64,000 bases of DNA from an uncultured Clostridium sp. (GTDB lineage Bacteria; Bacillota; Clostridia; Clostridiales; Clostridiaceae), in assembly GCA_937927335.1 (NCBI GenBank), contig CALBDU010000077.1:1-64000 (forward strand), read 5' to 3'. Positions within the stretch are counted from its first letter, which is position 1; the number at the start of each line of letters is the position of its first letter. Below, piece by piece: positions 31,840 through 40,955 of the stretch. The notes beneath the pieces were generated by a model. It did no database searches and had not been told where the DNA came from. It saw nothing but the letters and a program-made list of their open reading frames with translations. A program made the position numbers and the translations under genes.

Positions 31840-32607
31840 TTATTCATTTAAAATCAGGGCCAGTATTTCCTCCCTGAGGTTAAAAAAATATTCACTATTA
31901 ACCTTCCTGGGATATGGCGCATGGATGTCTATTTCCTTAATAACCGCACCCTTATCCATCACCACAACCTTTTGACCAAGGTAAATGGCCTCCTCCACAT
32001 CGTGGGTAACAAATATTATTGTTTTTCTGTTCTTTGAAAATATATCAATGAGATCATTTTGAAGCTTTCTCCGGTTAAAGGCATCCAAAGCCCCTAAAGG
32101 CTCATCCATCAGGATCAGCTCGGGATTGTAGCAAAGTGTCCTCCCTATAGATGTCCTTTGGGCCATACCACCGGAAATCTGGGCTGGATATGCGTCCTTG
32201 AATTCCGTAAGGCCAAGCATATCAAGGTACTTGGTAACTATTTTATCAACCTGTGCCTTGTCCTTGTCATCAATCATGGAAAATCCCATATTTTGCTTTA
32301 CAGTAAGCCATGGCATAAGTCTTGGCTCCTGAAACATGATGCTGATCTTGGGGGCCCTTTGGGGGTCTGACCCCATTCCAGAATTTTCCTGGGGGTCTGA
32401 CCCCCAACCAAAATTTACCTCTCCGCTAGACTTGTCCTCCAAGCCTGCCAGTATTCGAAGCAGTGTGGTTTTTCCACAGCCGCTTTTGCCAACTATTGTA
32501 ACAAAGCTGCCTTCTTCTATTGATAGATCAACATTCTTCAAGGCTTCAAATGTTTTGCCCTTTAAATCATAAACCTTACACAGTTTCTTTATTTTAACTG
32601 CTGACAT
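31840..32607 (-). CDS. ABC transporter ATP-binding protein with REP-encoded insert
   Basis: An ATPase of the SsuB/TauB group with Walker A VGKSGCGKTTLLRIL, Q-loop IMFQEPRLMPWL, signature ISGGMAQRTSIGRTL and Walker B LILMDEPLGALD. Between SGEVNFG and ISIMFQEP lies WGSDPQENSGMGSDPQRAPK. It is encoded by two tandem 30-bp copies of the GGGGGTCTGACCCC repeat, kept in frame. The insert falls in a variable loop before the Q-loop, so the protein may stay active. I chose ATG at 32607 (255 residues, AAAGGTGA upstream). It overlaps the permease gene end. Confidence 0.9.
   Translation of the reverse strand: MSAVKIKKLCKVYDLKGKTFEALKNVDLSIEEGSFVTIVGKSGCGKTTLLRILAGLEDKSSGEVNFGWGSDPQENSGMGSDPQRAPKISIMFQEPRLMPWLTVKQNMGFSMIDDKDKAQVDKIVTKYLDMLGLTEFKDAYPAQISGGMAQRTSIGRTLCYNPELILMDEPLGALDAFNRRKLQNDLIDIFSKNRKTIIFVTHDVEEAIYLGQKVVVMDKGAVIKEIDIHAPYPRKVNSEYFFNLREEILALILNE
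32361..32405. repeat. two tandem REP-like palindromes inside an ATPase gene
   Basis: GGGGGTCTGACCCC at 32361-32374 and GGGGGTCTGACCCCC at 32391-32405, 30 bp apart, with related flanks (ATTCCAGAATTTTCC and AACCAAAATTTACC). The 30-bp period is ten codons, so the frame is kept. Confidence 0.92.
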
Positions 32608-33358
32608 ATTCACCTTTCTCCCTGTTCCATGCTATAAATTTGTTGGTAATTCTTAAAAATATATTATCCACGATGAAACCCAGTATTCCTATAGCCAGTA
32701 TGCCTACTATTATTATGTCAGGCCTGGAAAGCTGTTCAGCTTCTATTATCATATAACCAATCCCAGTGGAAGCAGCAACAAGTTCAGCTCCGATCAAAGA
32801 TCTCCAGCTGTAACCTAAGCCAAGCTGCAGCCCCACCAGAATTGAAGGAAGAGCTTGAGGAAAAATGATTTTTGTCAGAATATCCTTTTTATTAAAATTA
32901 AACACAATTCCCACCTCTTCAAGCTTTTCATCGGCATTTGCTATACCACTCACCGTATTTAGAAATACGGGGAAAAATGTAGCCAATATTATTATTGTAA
33001 GCTTGGAAGCTTCCCCTATACCCAGCCACAGTATCAGCAGGGGTATAAGGGAAATTGGAGGAATGTGTCTGATAAATTCTAAAATTGGCTGCAAGTAATC
33101 GTAAACTCTTTTGTTTAAAGCCACAATTACAGCAAGAGGAATTGCCCCTGAAACAGTTATCACAAATCCTGAAAATATTCTTAAAAGACTGGCCTTAATG
33201 TGCATAATCAGTGTGCCGCTGCCAAGAAGGTTTACAAATGTGTCAAAGATTCTTTCAGGAGATGGCAGCAAATATGCATTCACCATGTTCATTTTTGTTA
33301 CAATCCACCAGATAATTAAAAGTAAAACTGGTATAACTGCTCCTTTAAATCTTTTCAT
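32594..33358 (-). CDS. ABC transporter permease, SsuC/TauC type
   Basis: A membrane protein of 254 residues with six helices. The EAA-type loop is LEEVGIVFNFNKKDILTKIIFPQALP. SWRSLIGAELVAASTGIGYMI is the conserved segment after it. In SaoP the corresponding place holds the TGA-coded residue, while here it is Gly (SLIGAEL). It follows the TM1266-type gene by one base and overlaps the ATPase gene. Confidence 0.92.
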   Translation of the reverse strand: MKRFKGAVIPVLLLIIWWIVTKMNMVNAYLLPSPERIFDTFVNLLGSGTLIMHIKASLLRIFSGFVITVSGAIPLAVIVALNKRVYDYLQPILEFIRHIPPISLIPLLILWLGIGEASKLTIIILATFFPVFLNTVSGIANADEKLEEVGIVFNFNKKDILTKIIFPQALPSILVGLQLGLGYSWRSLIGAELVAASTGIGYMIIEAEQLSRPDIIIVGILAIGILGFIVDNIFLRITNKFIAWNREKGEYVSS

Positions 33359-33359
33359 A

Positions 33360-33614
33360 TTATATCTCTTTCTTTGACAGAGATGTCTTAACAGATATCC
33401 CTTTTATATTGCCTATCTTTCCTGTGAGACTATTTATTTCATCCATATCGCCGCATACAATTATTGATACAACGGTGATTCCCTCATTATCAAAGGGAAC
33501 TCCCATCCTGCCTCTTACAATACCTTTAAAATTGGAAACTACAGAATTGAATTCAGCCTGGCATTCCTCAGGATTTTCAATGATTATCCCTAGCACAGCT
33601 ATACGATTACCCAT
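33360..33614 (-). CDS. TM1266-family putative regulator (NikR C-domain/ACT-like)
   Basis: A small 84-residue alpha/beta protein that begins MGNRIAVLGIIIENPEEC and contains IVRGRMGVPFDNEGITVVSIIV. It matches the family annotated as iron-only hydrogenase system putative regulator (TM1266). Its fold resembles the ligand domain of NikR and lacks a DNA-binding part. I chose ATG at 33614 after TTTGGAGGTAAAT. It is the first gene of the ABC operon. It may sense the metal or ligand that the transporter imports (inference). Confidence 0.85.
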   Translation of the reverse strand: MGNRIAVLGIIIENPEECQAEFNSVVSNFKGIVRGRMGVPFDNEGITVVSIIVCGDMDEINSLTGKIGNIKGISVKTSLSKKEI

Positions 33615-33640
33615 ATTTACCTCCAAAATTTTATTTAACA

Positions 33641-33670
33641 ATAAAAAAACTTTCCTTAAAAGGAAAGTTA
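33641..33670 (-). terminator. terminator-like hairpin in the leader of the TM1266-ABC operon
   Basis: On the minus strand AACTTTCCTT pairs with AAGGAAAGTT, then TTTTTTT follows, 30 bp before the TM1266-type start. No gene lies directly upstream on this strand (the next one is 1.6 kb away), so it is an attenuator candidate rather than a gene-end terminator. Confidence 0.75.
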
Positions 33671-33902
33671 GGATGCTTAATAAAACAGATGATAAAATCA
33701 CTGCCATTATACCTAATTCCTCTTAAGATCAGATTGCTCTTTTCAAAAAGGTCTTATTTTTCAATGCAACAAATCATTCAAGATTATTCTCAAAAAATTT
33801 GAAGTATATTAGTATGTTCTTAATTAGTTTAGCAACAAATTATTAACTTGTCAACGTTTTGACAATAAAAATCTGAAAATTTTCTATATTAAGCAGTGAT
33901 TT

Positions 33903-33935
33903 TAATATCTAATGTAACTGCCACCAGCTTGTCTA
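33903..33935 (-). repeat. stop-codon-linked dispersed repeat, copy 3
   Basis: The minus strand reads TAG-ACAAGCTGGTGGCAGTTAC then ATTAGATATTAAA, starting at the stop codon of the amino-acid permease. It is a diverged copy of the elements at 2237 and 53311. The hairpin is weakened. Confidence 0.75.
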
Positions 33936-35243
33936 TTTTTTCTTAAGCCAGGCATACACTGGAAGCCCCAGTACAGTTACACCAATTCCAAACAACGCAA
34001 AGCTGGTGCTTGTTATCAAGGTGCTGATTACAATATATACCGCCCCAAGGATTCCTACCACTGGAACTATTGGATAAAATGGCACCTTATATTGTCCTTC
34101 TTTTATAAGCTCCTTATGTTTTGATCTAAGTATGAAAACTCCTGCAATTCCTAAAAGGAAGAACAGCCAGATTACGAACACTGCCAAATTTGTCAAAGCA
34201 TCAAAGGAGCCGGATACTGCATAAATTACAGCTAGCACTGCTTCAAATATCAATGCATTTGCAGGTGTATCACCCTTGAGTTTTCCAAAGAAATCCTTTG
34301 CCGGAATCAGATTGTCTTGTGCCATTGCCCAAGGTAATCTTGCTGCAGTCATAAGGAATCCGCTTACACATCCAGTAATTGATACCAGTATTCCTATAGC
34401 TATGAGCTTTGCGCCAAAGGGTCCGAAGAGAATTACTGCAGCATCTGCAGCAGCCTTCTTTGAAGCCATTACTGCCTGAGCGGACATTGTGTTGAAAATG
34501 GCAAGGTTAACACCAATGTAAATAACAGTTATTATCACAATACCAATAAATATCGCCTTTGGAAGATCCTTTGAAGGGTTTTCAAGCTCATTACCCAAAT
34601 TAGTAAGAGTCACCCAGCCCTCAAAGGCGAAGAGAACTCCAAGTATTGCTGCTCCGAACCCTGCCCCGGAGCTTTCAGCTGTAACCATCGGGGTGAAGCT
34701 GTGAGCATGTCCAACAAGAAATCCAAATATAATGATAACTGCTATGGGAATAAGCTTTCCTATGGTAAATAGCACAGTAAATCTTGTTGCAAATTTAGTT
34801 GAAATAATATTCACTGCTGTGAGGAAAATAATAAATCCTACTGCCAGTATTTTTTGTCCTGAGGGAGTTAGATCCACCAGGCTTGTTGCCTGGGATGCAA
34901 ATACCACCGCCAAAGCCGCAGCTATTCCTGGATAGTATACCAGTACCTGAACCCAACCCAATAAAAAGTAAAGCTTTTCGCCGTATAATTCCTTAAGATA
35001 GATCATAAGTCCGCCTGTCTTTGGAATAGCCGATCCTATTTCTGCTATGCTCAAGGCTCCTGCTATAGTTATTACCGCTCCCACAATCCAGGCTAAAACT
35101 GCCAGTCCTGGAGCTCCTCCAACATCTGTAAGTACCTTTGAAGGCTTGAAGAATACACCGGATCCGATAACTATACCAATTACCAGCAGCACAGCTTCTC
35201 CAAGCTTAATTCCCTTTTTTGCTGAAACACTTCCTTCTGCCAT
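33933..35243 (-). CDS. APC superfamily amino-acid permease
   Basis: A 436-residue transporter with 12 helices, in the LAT/SteT-like exchanger branch. GEAVLLVIGIVIGSGVFFKPS is the first helix with the substrate-binding GSG. FAFEGWVTLTNLGNELENPSKDLPKAI is helix 6 and loop. I chose ATG at 35243, behind AAGGAGGAACAATC. A T-box leader upstream makes its expression depend on uncharged tRNA, so it imports or exchanges an amino acid, probably branched-chain. Confidence 0.9.
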   Translation of the reverse strand: MAEGSVSAKKGIKLGEAVLLVIGIVIGSGVFFKPSKVLTDVGGAPGLAVLAWIVGAVITIAGALSIAEIGSAIPKTGGLMIYLKELYGEKLYFLLGWVQVLVYYPGIAAALAVVFASQATSLVDLTPSGQKILAVGFIIFLTAVNIISTKFATRFTVLFTIGKLIPIAVIIIFGFLVGHAHSFTPMVTAESSGAGFGAAILGVLFAFEGWVTLTNLGNELENPSKDLPKAIFIGIVIITVIYIGVNLAIFNTMSAQAVMASKKAAADAAVILFGPFGAKLIAIGILVSITGCVSGFLMTAARLPWAMAQDNLIPAKDFFGKLKGDTPANALIFEAVLAVIYAVSGSFDALTNLAVFVIWLFFLLGIAGVFILRSKHKELIKEGQYKVPFYPIVPVVGILGAVYIVISTLITSTSFALFGIGVTVLGLPVYAWLKKK

Positions 35244-35341
35244 GATTGTTCCTCCTTGCATTAATCCTAAAAATAGTTATATAAAATTCATCGGCCAATG
35301 AAAATTTATCAAAATTGTATGTCCTTAGTTTACAAAAAGGT

Positions 35342-35377
35342 AAAAAAAACAGACCTTCGCTTGGGGCGAAAGTCTGT
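35342..35377 (-). terminator. T-box regulated terminator
   Basis: ACAGACTTTCGCCCC pairs with AAGCGAAGGTCTGT on the minus strand, followed by eight T. It lies directly after the T-box sequence. Confidence 0.92.
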
Positions 35378-35580
35378 CGCGGTACCACCCAAATTTATAA
35401 CTCATCCAAATAACGGCTATTCACCGGCACAGCCTACTAACAATATTCAGCCTGCAGCTCCAGGGGGTAATTCAATAAGAAGCATCTGCAGCCTCACACC
35501 ACCTGGCTGCTCTCTGAAAGATATCATTCAAATCTACTGAATCCCTGTCAAAGCTTTTAAAGGTTAAAATTATGATATTG
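35378..35580 (-). ncRNA. T-box leader of the amino-acid permease
   Basis: The T-box sequence GGGTGGTACCGCG (35390-35378, minus strand) precedes the terminator. Stem I lies at about 35556-35450, with the AGAGAGCAGCC...GGCTGC distal arm. The specifier loop is near GAATTACCCCCTGG. Depending on register the specifier is ATT (Ile, followed by the common ACC) or TTA (Leu). A promoter TTGACA-18 nt-TATAGT is at 35616-35587. The leader plus the 100 bp to the start codon account for the gene-free stretch 35244-35656. Confidence 0.93.
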
Positions 35581-35656
35581 TTTAGTACTATACCATAGCT
35601 TTTGACATGTTGTCAACAACAAAGTTGTTTTTTTAACACTTTATATTATATTGCAA

Positions 35657-37375
35657 TTATATTTTAAACTTGGAAACTAACTCCAATAAATTTTCTGCAA
35701 GCTGAGCCTGCATTTGTGCTGATTTTGCAATTCCATCTACAGCTTCTGATACCTCGGTGATATTTCCCGATATTTCCTCACCACCAGCAGCAGTTTCCTC
35801 TATGGTTGCCGCAACTGTAACAAGTGCATTGCCAAACTGTGCCACTGTAGCCGCTATTTCAGCGCTCCTTTCAGAAATTGCCCTTGCTGTGATGTCAATG
35901 GCATCTGCATCCTGCTTGTACTGTATACCTACTTTTCTATAATCTTCGTAATCTGCTGTGACCTTTTCATCAATAAAAGTCAAAACTGAAACTGCACTTT
36001 CTGAAAGATTCTTAAAAGCAACCTGCACTTTTTCTATTACCTGCTGAATGCTCTGCACTGTTTCCGCTGATTGTTCAGCTAGCTTTCTTACCTCTTCCGC
36101 TACCACTGCAAAGCCCTTGCCCTGCTCCCCAGCTCTGGCAGCCTCAATGGCTGCATTCAGCGCCAGCAGGTTGGTTTGCTCAGCAATTGCTGATATGGCA
36201 TCAGACATAGTCTTGATTTCCGCTACTACCTTTCCTTCTTCAATGGCCCCAAGAATATCTGTCTTAGTAGAGGCGTACATGGTCTCCTCTTTATTTATTG
36301 CCTCGTCTGCCTGCTGCATGATTTTCTTTGCCCTTAAGTCAATTTCATCTGCCTGCCTCTTAGCTTCTTTTGCCCTTTTGTTTATATCTGCAATTGCATC
36401 CTTGATCTGAGCCTCAGATGCGCTTAGTTCCTCGGTGGATGCACTGGTTTCTTCCATGCCGGAGGATATTTCCTGCACTGCTGCTGTTACGCTTTCTACC
36501 TGGGCGGAAATCTCCTGGCAGCTGGCGGAAAGCTCCTGACCGGAGGCTGAAACATTGCTTATATTGTCGTTTAATGCCTTAATTAGATGGTCAGTATTTG
36601 CAACTGCTGTATTTAAAGCTCTTACAAGGTCCCCGAACTCATCCCTGGTGTTCAAATCAATTTTCTTTGTAAGGTCTCCCTGAGCTATGGCATTTGCAAA
36701 CTCCACACCCTTTTTGAGAGAATTTACTATCAGCTGGCTGATTCCCAGGCCTATAGCCAATGCCATAACCACTGCAAAAATCAAAAGTCCAGTCATTAAT
36801 TTATTGGATGCTGAGAATATGGCATTGCTGCTTGAATTTAAGTCAGCTGCAATATTTTCGTTTAGTGTAATGAGGTCGCTTAAATCCTTCTGCTCCAATT
36901 CCCTGGATACCTTTCCCTGGTTAAGAAGAGTCTTGGCTGCTACAGTATCTGAAGCCTGAAGATAAGTAATTATCTGATCTTTTATGGTATCATATGCCGC
37001 TGCATCCTTTTTATACTTTTCCAGCAGGGTTTTCTCCTCGTCTGTTAGAGTTGAAGCCTCATATTTTTTCAACAATTCATCATTATCCTTACTTAGCTTG
37101 TTTACATTCTCAACAGCTGTAGCTACAGCAGAAGGATCGCTGTCTGCAAACACAAACATTCCCAAAAGCTCTCCTCTGGATGCCATTTCATTTTCGGAAA
37201 TCTTGCTAAGATATGTAATAGGAAGTAGCCTGTCCTTATACATTCCATCACCATTGGAATTGATTTTAGCCATATTAGTAATTCCAAGAATACCATTAAC
37301 AGCTACTAAAATTGTAATTAATAGAAAACTTGATATAATTTTTGTTTTTGTTTTCAAATTAGATAAAAAATTCAT
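35657..37375 (-). CDS. methyl-accepting chemotaxis protein
   Basis: A transmembrane chemoreceptor of 572 residues. The first helix is at about 12-30. A four-helix-bundle extracellular domain (4HB_MCP type) extends to about 190. The second helix is LMTGLLIFAVVMALAIGLGI, then a HAMP domain. The signalling tip reads AEQTNLLALNAAIEAARAGE at about 405-424. The ligand is unknown. It precedes no che genes here. The degenerate kinase gene lies just upstream. Confidence 0.95.
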   Translation of the reverse strand: MNFLSNLKTKTKIISSFLLITILVAVNGILGITNMAKINSNGDGMYKDRLLPITYLSKISENEMASRGELLGMFVFADSDPSAVATAVENVNKLSKDNDELLKKYEASTLTDEEKTLLEKYKKDAAAYDTIKDQIITYLQASDTVAAKTLLNQGKVSRELEQKDLSDLITLNENIAADLNSSSNAIFSASNKLMTGLLIFAVVMALAIGLGISQLIVNSLKKGVEFANAIAQGDLTKKIDLNTRDEFGDLVRALNTAVANTDHLIKALNDNISNVSASGQELSASCQEISAQVESVTAAVQEISSGMEETSASTEELSASEAQIKDAIADINKRAKEAKRQADEIDLRAKKIMQQADEAINKEETMYASTKTDILGAIEEGKVVAEIKTMSDAISAIAEQTNLLALNAAIEAARAGEQGKGFAVVAEEVRKLAEQSAETVQSIQQVIEKVQVAFKNLSESAVSVLTFIDEKVTADYEDYRKVGIQYKQDADAIDITARAISERSAEIAATVAQFGNALVTVAATIEETAAGGEEISGNITEVSEAVDGIAKSAQMQAQLAENLLELVSKFKI

Positions 37376-37392
37376 AATACCACCTCTTTATT

Positions 37393-38967
37393 TTAATGAA
37401 CCGATGCTTCGCCCCGGCTTATATAGCTTTCAATGACTCTATAGAGCTTATCTACCTCAAAGGGTTTTAATATGTAATCCTCAATTCCTGCATTGATGCA
37501 GAGCTCCCTGGTACCTGGCGGTGCTGTGGCCATAGTGCCTATTATAGGTACATGGGTACCCATGGCTTTCTCCAGTGTTCTTACCATTTTAGCAGTTTCA
37601 TACCCATCCTGGTCTGACGTATGTACGTCTATAAGCATCAGATCTATCTTATCCATAGTAAAGTATTGAACTGCTTCAATGCCGCTGGAGGTGCTGATTA
37701 TTTCATAGCCGTGCCTCCTAAGCAGTTCGGTAACGATTTTCATGTTAATATGATTTTCCTCTACCACCAGTATTCTTTTTCTGATATTTTTCAAGTCAAT
37801 GTCCAATGAATGATCCATCTCGGAAATATCCGGCAATTTGGCAGTATCTATCAAAAACTCTGCTGTAAAAAACAATATTTCCCCGGCAATGTCCTGGCTT
37901 TCCTCTAGCCACAGCTGACCGTTAAGCATCTTAATAAGCTCCTGGGCCGATGGGGGAATGATATTTTCCTCCAGACCGTTATCAGCATTTTTTAGCTTAA
38001 GCCCCGTGTCCTTCAATTCAAACTTCAATGTTACTTTCTTGTCCACCTGAAAAATTTTATACACCTTAAGGCTAATTTCACCCTCACTGGTGTTGTTTAC
38101 AAAATTATTAAGCAGCTCCACCAGCACCTGGCTAACCATAAGCTCATCACCAATAACCGTCATAGGAATATGGTTTTCCATGTTAAAATTAAATTTAAGG
38201 TTTTTATTATCGCATATAACGGCAAACTCCTTTGCTACCCTAAGTATGCTGTCTCTCACCTTAAACCTTTTATATGATGGTTCCATGCTTCCAGTATATT
38301 CAGTATTTTCATCAACGTTTTCCATAAGCCTGTCCATTAATTCCATTGCTCTATCACAACTGTTCTGTATCATACTAAGGTATTTCTGCTGCCCATCGTC
38401 AATATTTGTCTGTACAAGTAATCTGCAAAAAGCAAGAACGCCATTTAGCGGCATCTTAATCTGCTGATTGAGACTTGTTAAAAAATGAAGCTTTCTTCTA
38501 TGCTCCTCTTCAATATTATTTTTTACCTTTTCCATTTCAAGGTAGTTGCCTCTTATTTCCTCCTCTGAAGCGGTGAGCTCTTCAATAAGAGAAGCCATCT
38601 GTCTTTCCTTCCGTTTATTTTCAGTAACATCAGTATATATAAGTGCAAACTGTTCATTGTCATTTGGCAGTATACTTATTTCATAAAACCTGTCCAATTC
38701 TACGCTATATTTCTCATAACGCTTGATATCAGTCCCCTTCACTACATCATCAATAGCCTTTAACCATTTTCTGTTGAAGTCAGGCATGATATTACATATT
38801 CTGCTTCCAACAATATCTTTTACTGCCATCCCTATCATTTCTCCATAATTATGGTTGGCCTCCAAGATCACATAATCCTCAGCATTACCTTTTTCATCCC
38901 GAATTAACCGGTTAATTGTAAAACACTGATCCATCGCGGAATACATTTCCTTATACAGATTATCCAA
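37393..38967 (-). CDS. PAS-hybrid histidine kinase with degenerate kinase core
   Basis: The order is PAS (about 20-120), coiled coil, dimerisation helix, HATPase-like region and a C-terminal receiver. In the dimerisation helix FLTSLNQQIKMPLNG aligns with FLANMSHEIRTPLNG of active kinases, so the phospho-accepting His is Gln. The ATP domain has DTGLKL instead of DTGxGI. The receiver (ILVVEENHIN, LMLIDVHTSDQDGYE, ILKPF) looks intact. I chose TTG at 38967 with GGAGG 8 nt before it. The ATG six codons upstream encodes the ribosome binding site itself. It overlaps the GGDEF-EAL gene by 8 bp. Confidence 0.87.
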   Translation of the reverse strand: MDNLYKEMYSAMDQCFTINRLIRDEKGNAEDYVILEANHNYGEMIGMAVKDIVGSRICNIMPDFNRKWLKAIDDVVKGTDIKRYEKYSVELDRFYEISILPNDNEQFALIYTDVTENKRKERQMASLIEELTASEEEIRGNYLEMEKVKNNIEEEHRRKLHFLTSLNQQIKMPLNGVLAFCRLLVQTNIDDGQQKYLSMIQNSCDRAMELMDRLMENVDENTEYTGSMEPSYKRFKVRDSILRVAKEFAVICDNKNLKFNFNMENHIPMTVIGDELMVSQVLVELLNNFVNNTSEGEISLKVYKIFQVDKKVTLKFELKDTGLKLKNADNGLEENIIPPSAQELIKMLNGQLWLEESQDIAGEILFFTAEFLIDTAKLPDISEMDHSLDIDLKNIRKRILVVEENHINMKIVTELLRRHGYEIISTSSGIEAVQYFTMDKIDLMLIDVHTSDQDGYETAKMVRTLEKAMGTHVPIIGTMATAPPGTRELCINAGIEDYILKPFEVDKLYRVIESYISRGEASVH

Positions 38968-40651
38968 TTTTATTTCCTCCACCATTGTATATGTTTAATA
39001 AAGATATTATTTCATTTTCTGAAACAGGCTTGCTGAAATAATAGCCCTGAATTATTTCACAGCCGTAATCCTTTAGAATTTCCACCTGTTCCCGGCTTTC
39101 CACCCCTTCAGCCAATACGGTGTATTTCATTATCTTGGATAAATTTATTATGCACTGAATCACAGCTCTGTTCTTTTTATCAGAAATGTTGTCTATAAAG
39201 GATTTATCAATTTTAAGGGTACTTATGGGCAGCATAGTAAGATAATTCAGTGATGAATAGCCTGTACCAAAATCGTCAATTGCAATATTTATTCCTTTTT
39301 CAATCATTTCTTTGAAAAGATTCAGCTTATCCTTATGGGTATCGATAAGAGTTCCCTCAGTTATTTCAATCTCCAGCATACTTAAGGGAATGTGGCTTTT
39401 CTCAAATAATTTTTCAATATTTGGAAGAAAATTTTTCTTTCTTAATTGAAGTGGAGATACATTAATTGCAATTCGCTGGAAGGGACAGCCTGTATTCTTA
39501 AGTTCTATAATTGTCCGTGCTGCTTTCCTGATTACAATTTCCCCGATTTCCACAATATCTCCTGTTTTTTCAGCTATAGGCACAAATTCCGCCGGGGAGA
39601 CCATGCCAAGTGCACTGCTGTTCCATCTGAGAAGCGCTTCAAAGCCCATAATCATATTTGAAGAAATATCATACTGGGGCTGGAACAAAAGATAAAACTC
39701 ATCGTTTTTCAGAGCATTTTTCAACTCGTGCTCAATAGCCAGCCCCCGTATATATGAATCTCCAAGATGCTTTTCATAAAAGGCTGTCTTATTTTTACCC
39801 ATTTTTTTCGCCTGATACATAGCAAGATTTGCAAACATTAAAAGGTCCTGAATTTCCGTTGTGTCCTCAGGATAGAAGGCTGCTCCCATGCTTAGGGATA
39901 TGAATATTTTCCTGTTTTTTATCTCAAAGGGATTCTTGCTAAATTCAAGAATGTTTTTACAGGCCTCCCAAACCTGGGCCCTGGTCTCAACCCCTGGCAT
40001 GATAAGCATAAATTCATCGCCGTCAGATCTTAAAATTTTATCCTCATCCCGTTTGCAGGCAGTAAGGAGCTGGGAAAATAATTTTAGGAACAAATCCCCG
40101 GCCTCATTGCCATATGAGTTATTAACAGCCTTTAAATTTTCTATATCTATAAAAATCACTGCCATACTGCTTCCATCTTTCTGGCTGCTTTTAAATAATT
40201 CATTGAAGTTTTCCATCAGCCAGGACCTGTTAGGAAATCCCGTAAGAGCATCATAATATATAAAAAGCCCTACCTCTGATTCAACCTGTTTTCTATGAGT
40301 AATATCATGAATGGTACCTGATAAATATTTTTTATCGTCTGTACCGAACATTTTTCCTTCAATAAGAATCCATTTAAGCTGACCCCCAGCCTCAATCCGC
40401 ATTTCACTGCTATATTTTTCTGAACAATTGTTCATAAAAATCTCAAGATCAGTTAGTGCAGCTGCCCTATCCTCAGAAATTGCGAAGGTATTTATGAATT
40501 CATAGGGATTATCAAATGCTTTTTCAACGTATTTCAGCATACCTTCATGTTTGAAGTGAATAGACATTTTATTGCTTTTAATATTCCATTCCCATATGGC
40601 AAAGCTTCCAACCTCAAGAGCTCTTTCATACATATTGCTTATCTTTTGCAT
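38960..40651 (-). CDS. PAS-GGDEF-EAL cyclic-di-GMP protein
   Basis: A protein of 563 residues without membrane helices. A PAS domain (WEWNIKSNKMSIH and ISGTIHDITHRKQ-like end) is followed by GGDEF and EAL domains. The GGDEF motif is changed to RSDGDEF. The EAL domain has the catalytic set: FEALLRW, EITEGTLID, IDDFGTGYSSLNYL, LKIDKSFID and QGYYFSKP. Phosphodiesterase activity is thus likely, while cyclase activity is doubtful. I chose ATG at 40651 after ACAGGAGGGGTT. It is co-transcribed with the kinase-like gene. Confidence 0.92.
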   Translation of the reverse strand: MQKISNMYERALEVGSFAIWEWNIKSNKMSIHFKHEGMLKYVEKAFDNPYEFINTFAISEDRAAALTDLEIFMNNCSEKYSSEMRIEAGGQLKWILIEGKMFGTDDKKYLSGTIHDITHRKQVESEVGLFIYYDALTGFPNRSWLMENFNELFKSSQKDGSSMAVIFIDIENLKAVNNSYGNEAGDLFLKLFSQLLTACKRDEDKILRSDGDEFMLIMPGVETRAQVWEACKNILEFSKNPFEIKNRKIFISLSMGAAFYPEDTTEIQDLLMFANLAMYQAKKMGKNKTAFYEKHLGDSYIRGLAIEHELKNALKNDEFYLLFQPQYDISSNMIMGFEALLRWNSSALGMVSPAEFVPIAEKTGDIVEIGEIVIRKAARTIIELKNTGCPFQRIAINVSPLQLRKKNFLPNIEKLFEKSHIPLSMLEIEITEGTLIDTHKDKLNLFKEMIEKGINIAIDDFGTGYSSLNYLTMLPISTLKIDKSFIDNISDKKNRAVIQCIINLSKIMKYTVLAEGVESREQVEILKDYGCEIIQGYYFSKPVSENEIISLLNIYNGGGNKIG

Positions 40652-40723
40652 AACCCCTCCTGTGAATGTTGTAACAGCACAAATTTTAATTATCTGAATT
40701 TTCAATACACTTATTTAATTATT

Positions 40724-40752
40724 ATTTTAATCTTATTAAATTCTTAAAACAA
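40724..40752 (-). promoter_or_regulatory. promoter candidate of the GGDEF-EAL operon
   Basis: On the minus strand TTGTTT (40752-40747) is followed after 17 nt by TAAAAT (40729-40724). The rest of the 300-bp gap 40652-40952 is AT-rich and shows only the terminator of the next gene. Confidence 0.5.
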
Positions 40753-40932
40753 AGTATACACTAAAACATTTAAAATTGCCACAGGTTTATTCATTTTTTT
40801 ACCATATTTAATAAAATATTAATATTTAAAGATTAACTTGTAAAAATCTCAGAAAATTCATCCTAACTTGTTTTAATTCATTTTTGTGAATATATTAACA
40901 TAAATATTATTTAAATTAGTATTTTTATGCAA

Positions 40933-40955
40933 TAAAAAAAGAGCATCCGCTCTTA
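40933..40955 (-). terminator. terminator after the XRE gene
   Basis: AAGAGC-GGAT-GCTCTT followed by TTTTTTT on the minus strand. It overlaps the last codons of the gene. Confidence 0.85.

Noticed and set aside
40652..40952. A possible small RNA or gene in the AT-rich gap before the XRE gene
   Set aside because: Only a promoter candidate and a terminator for the flanking genes are visible.
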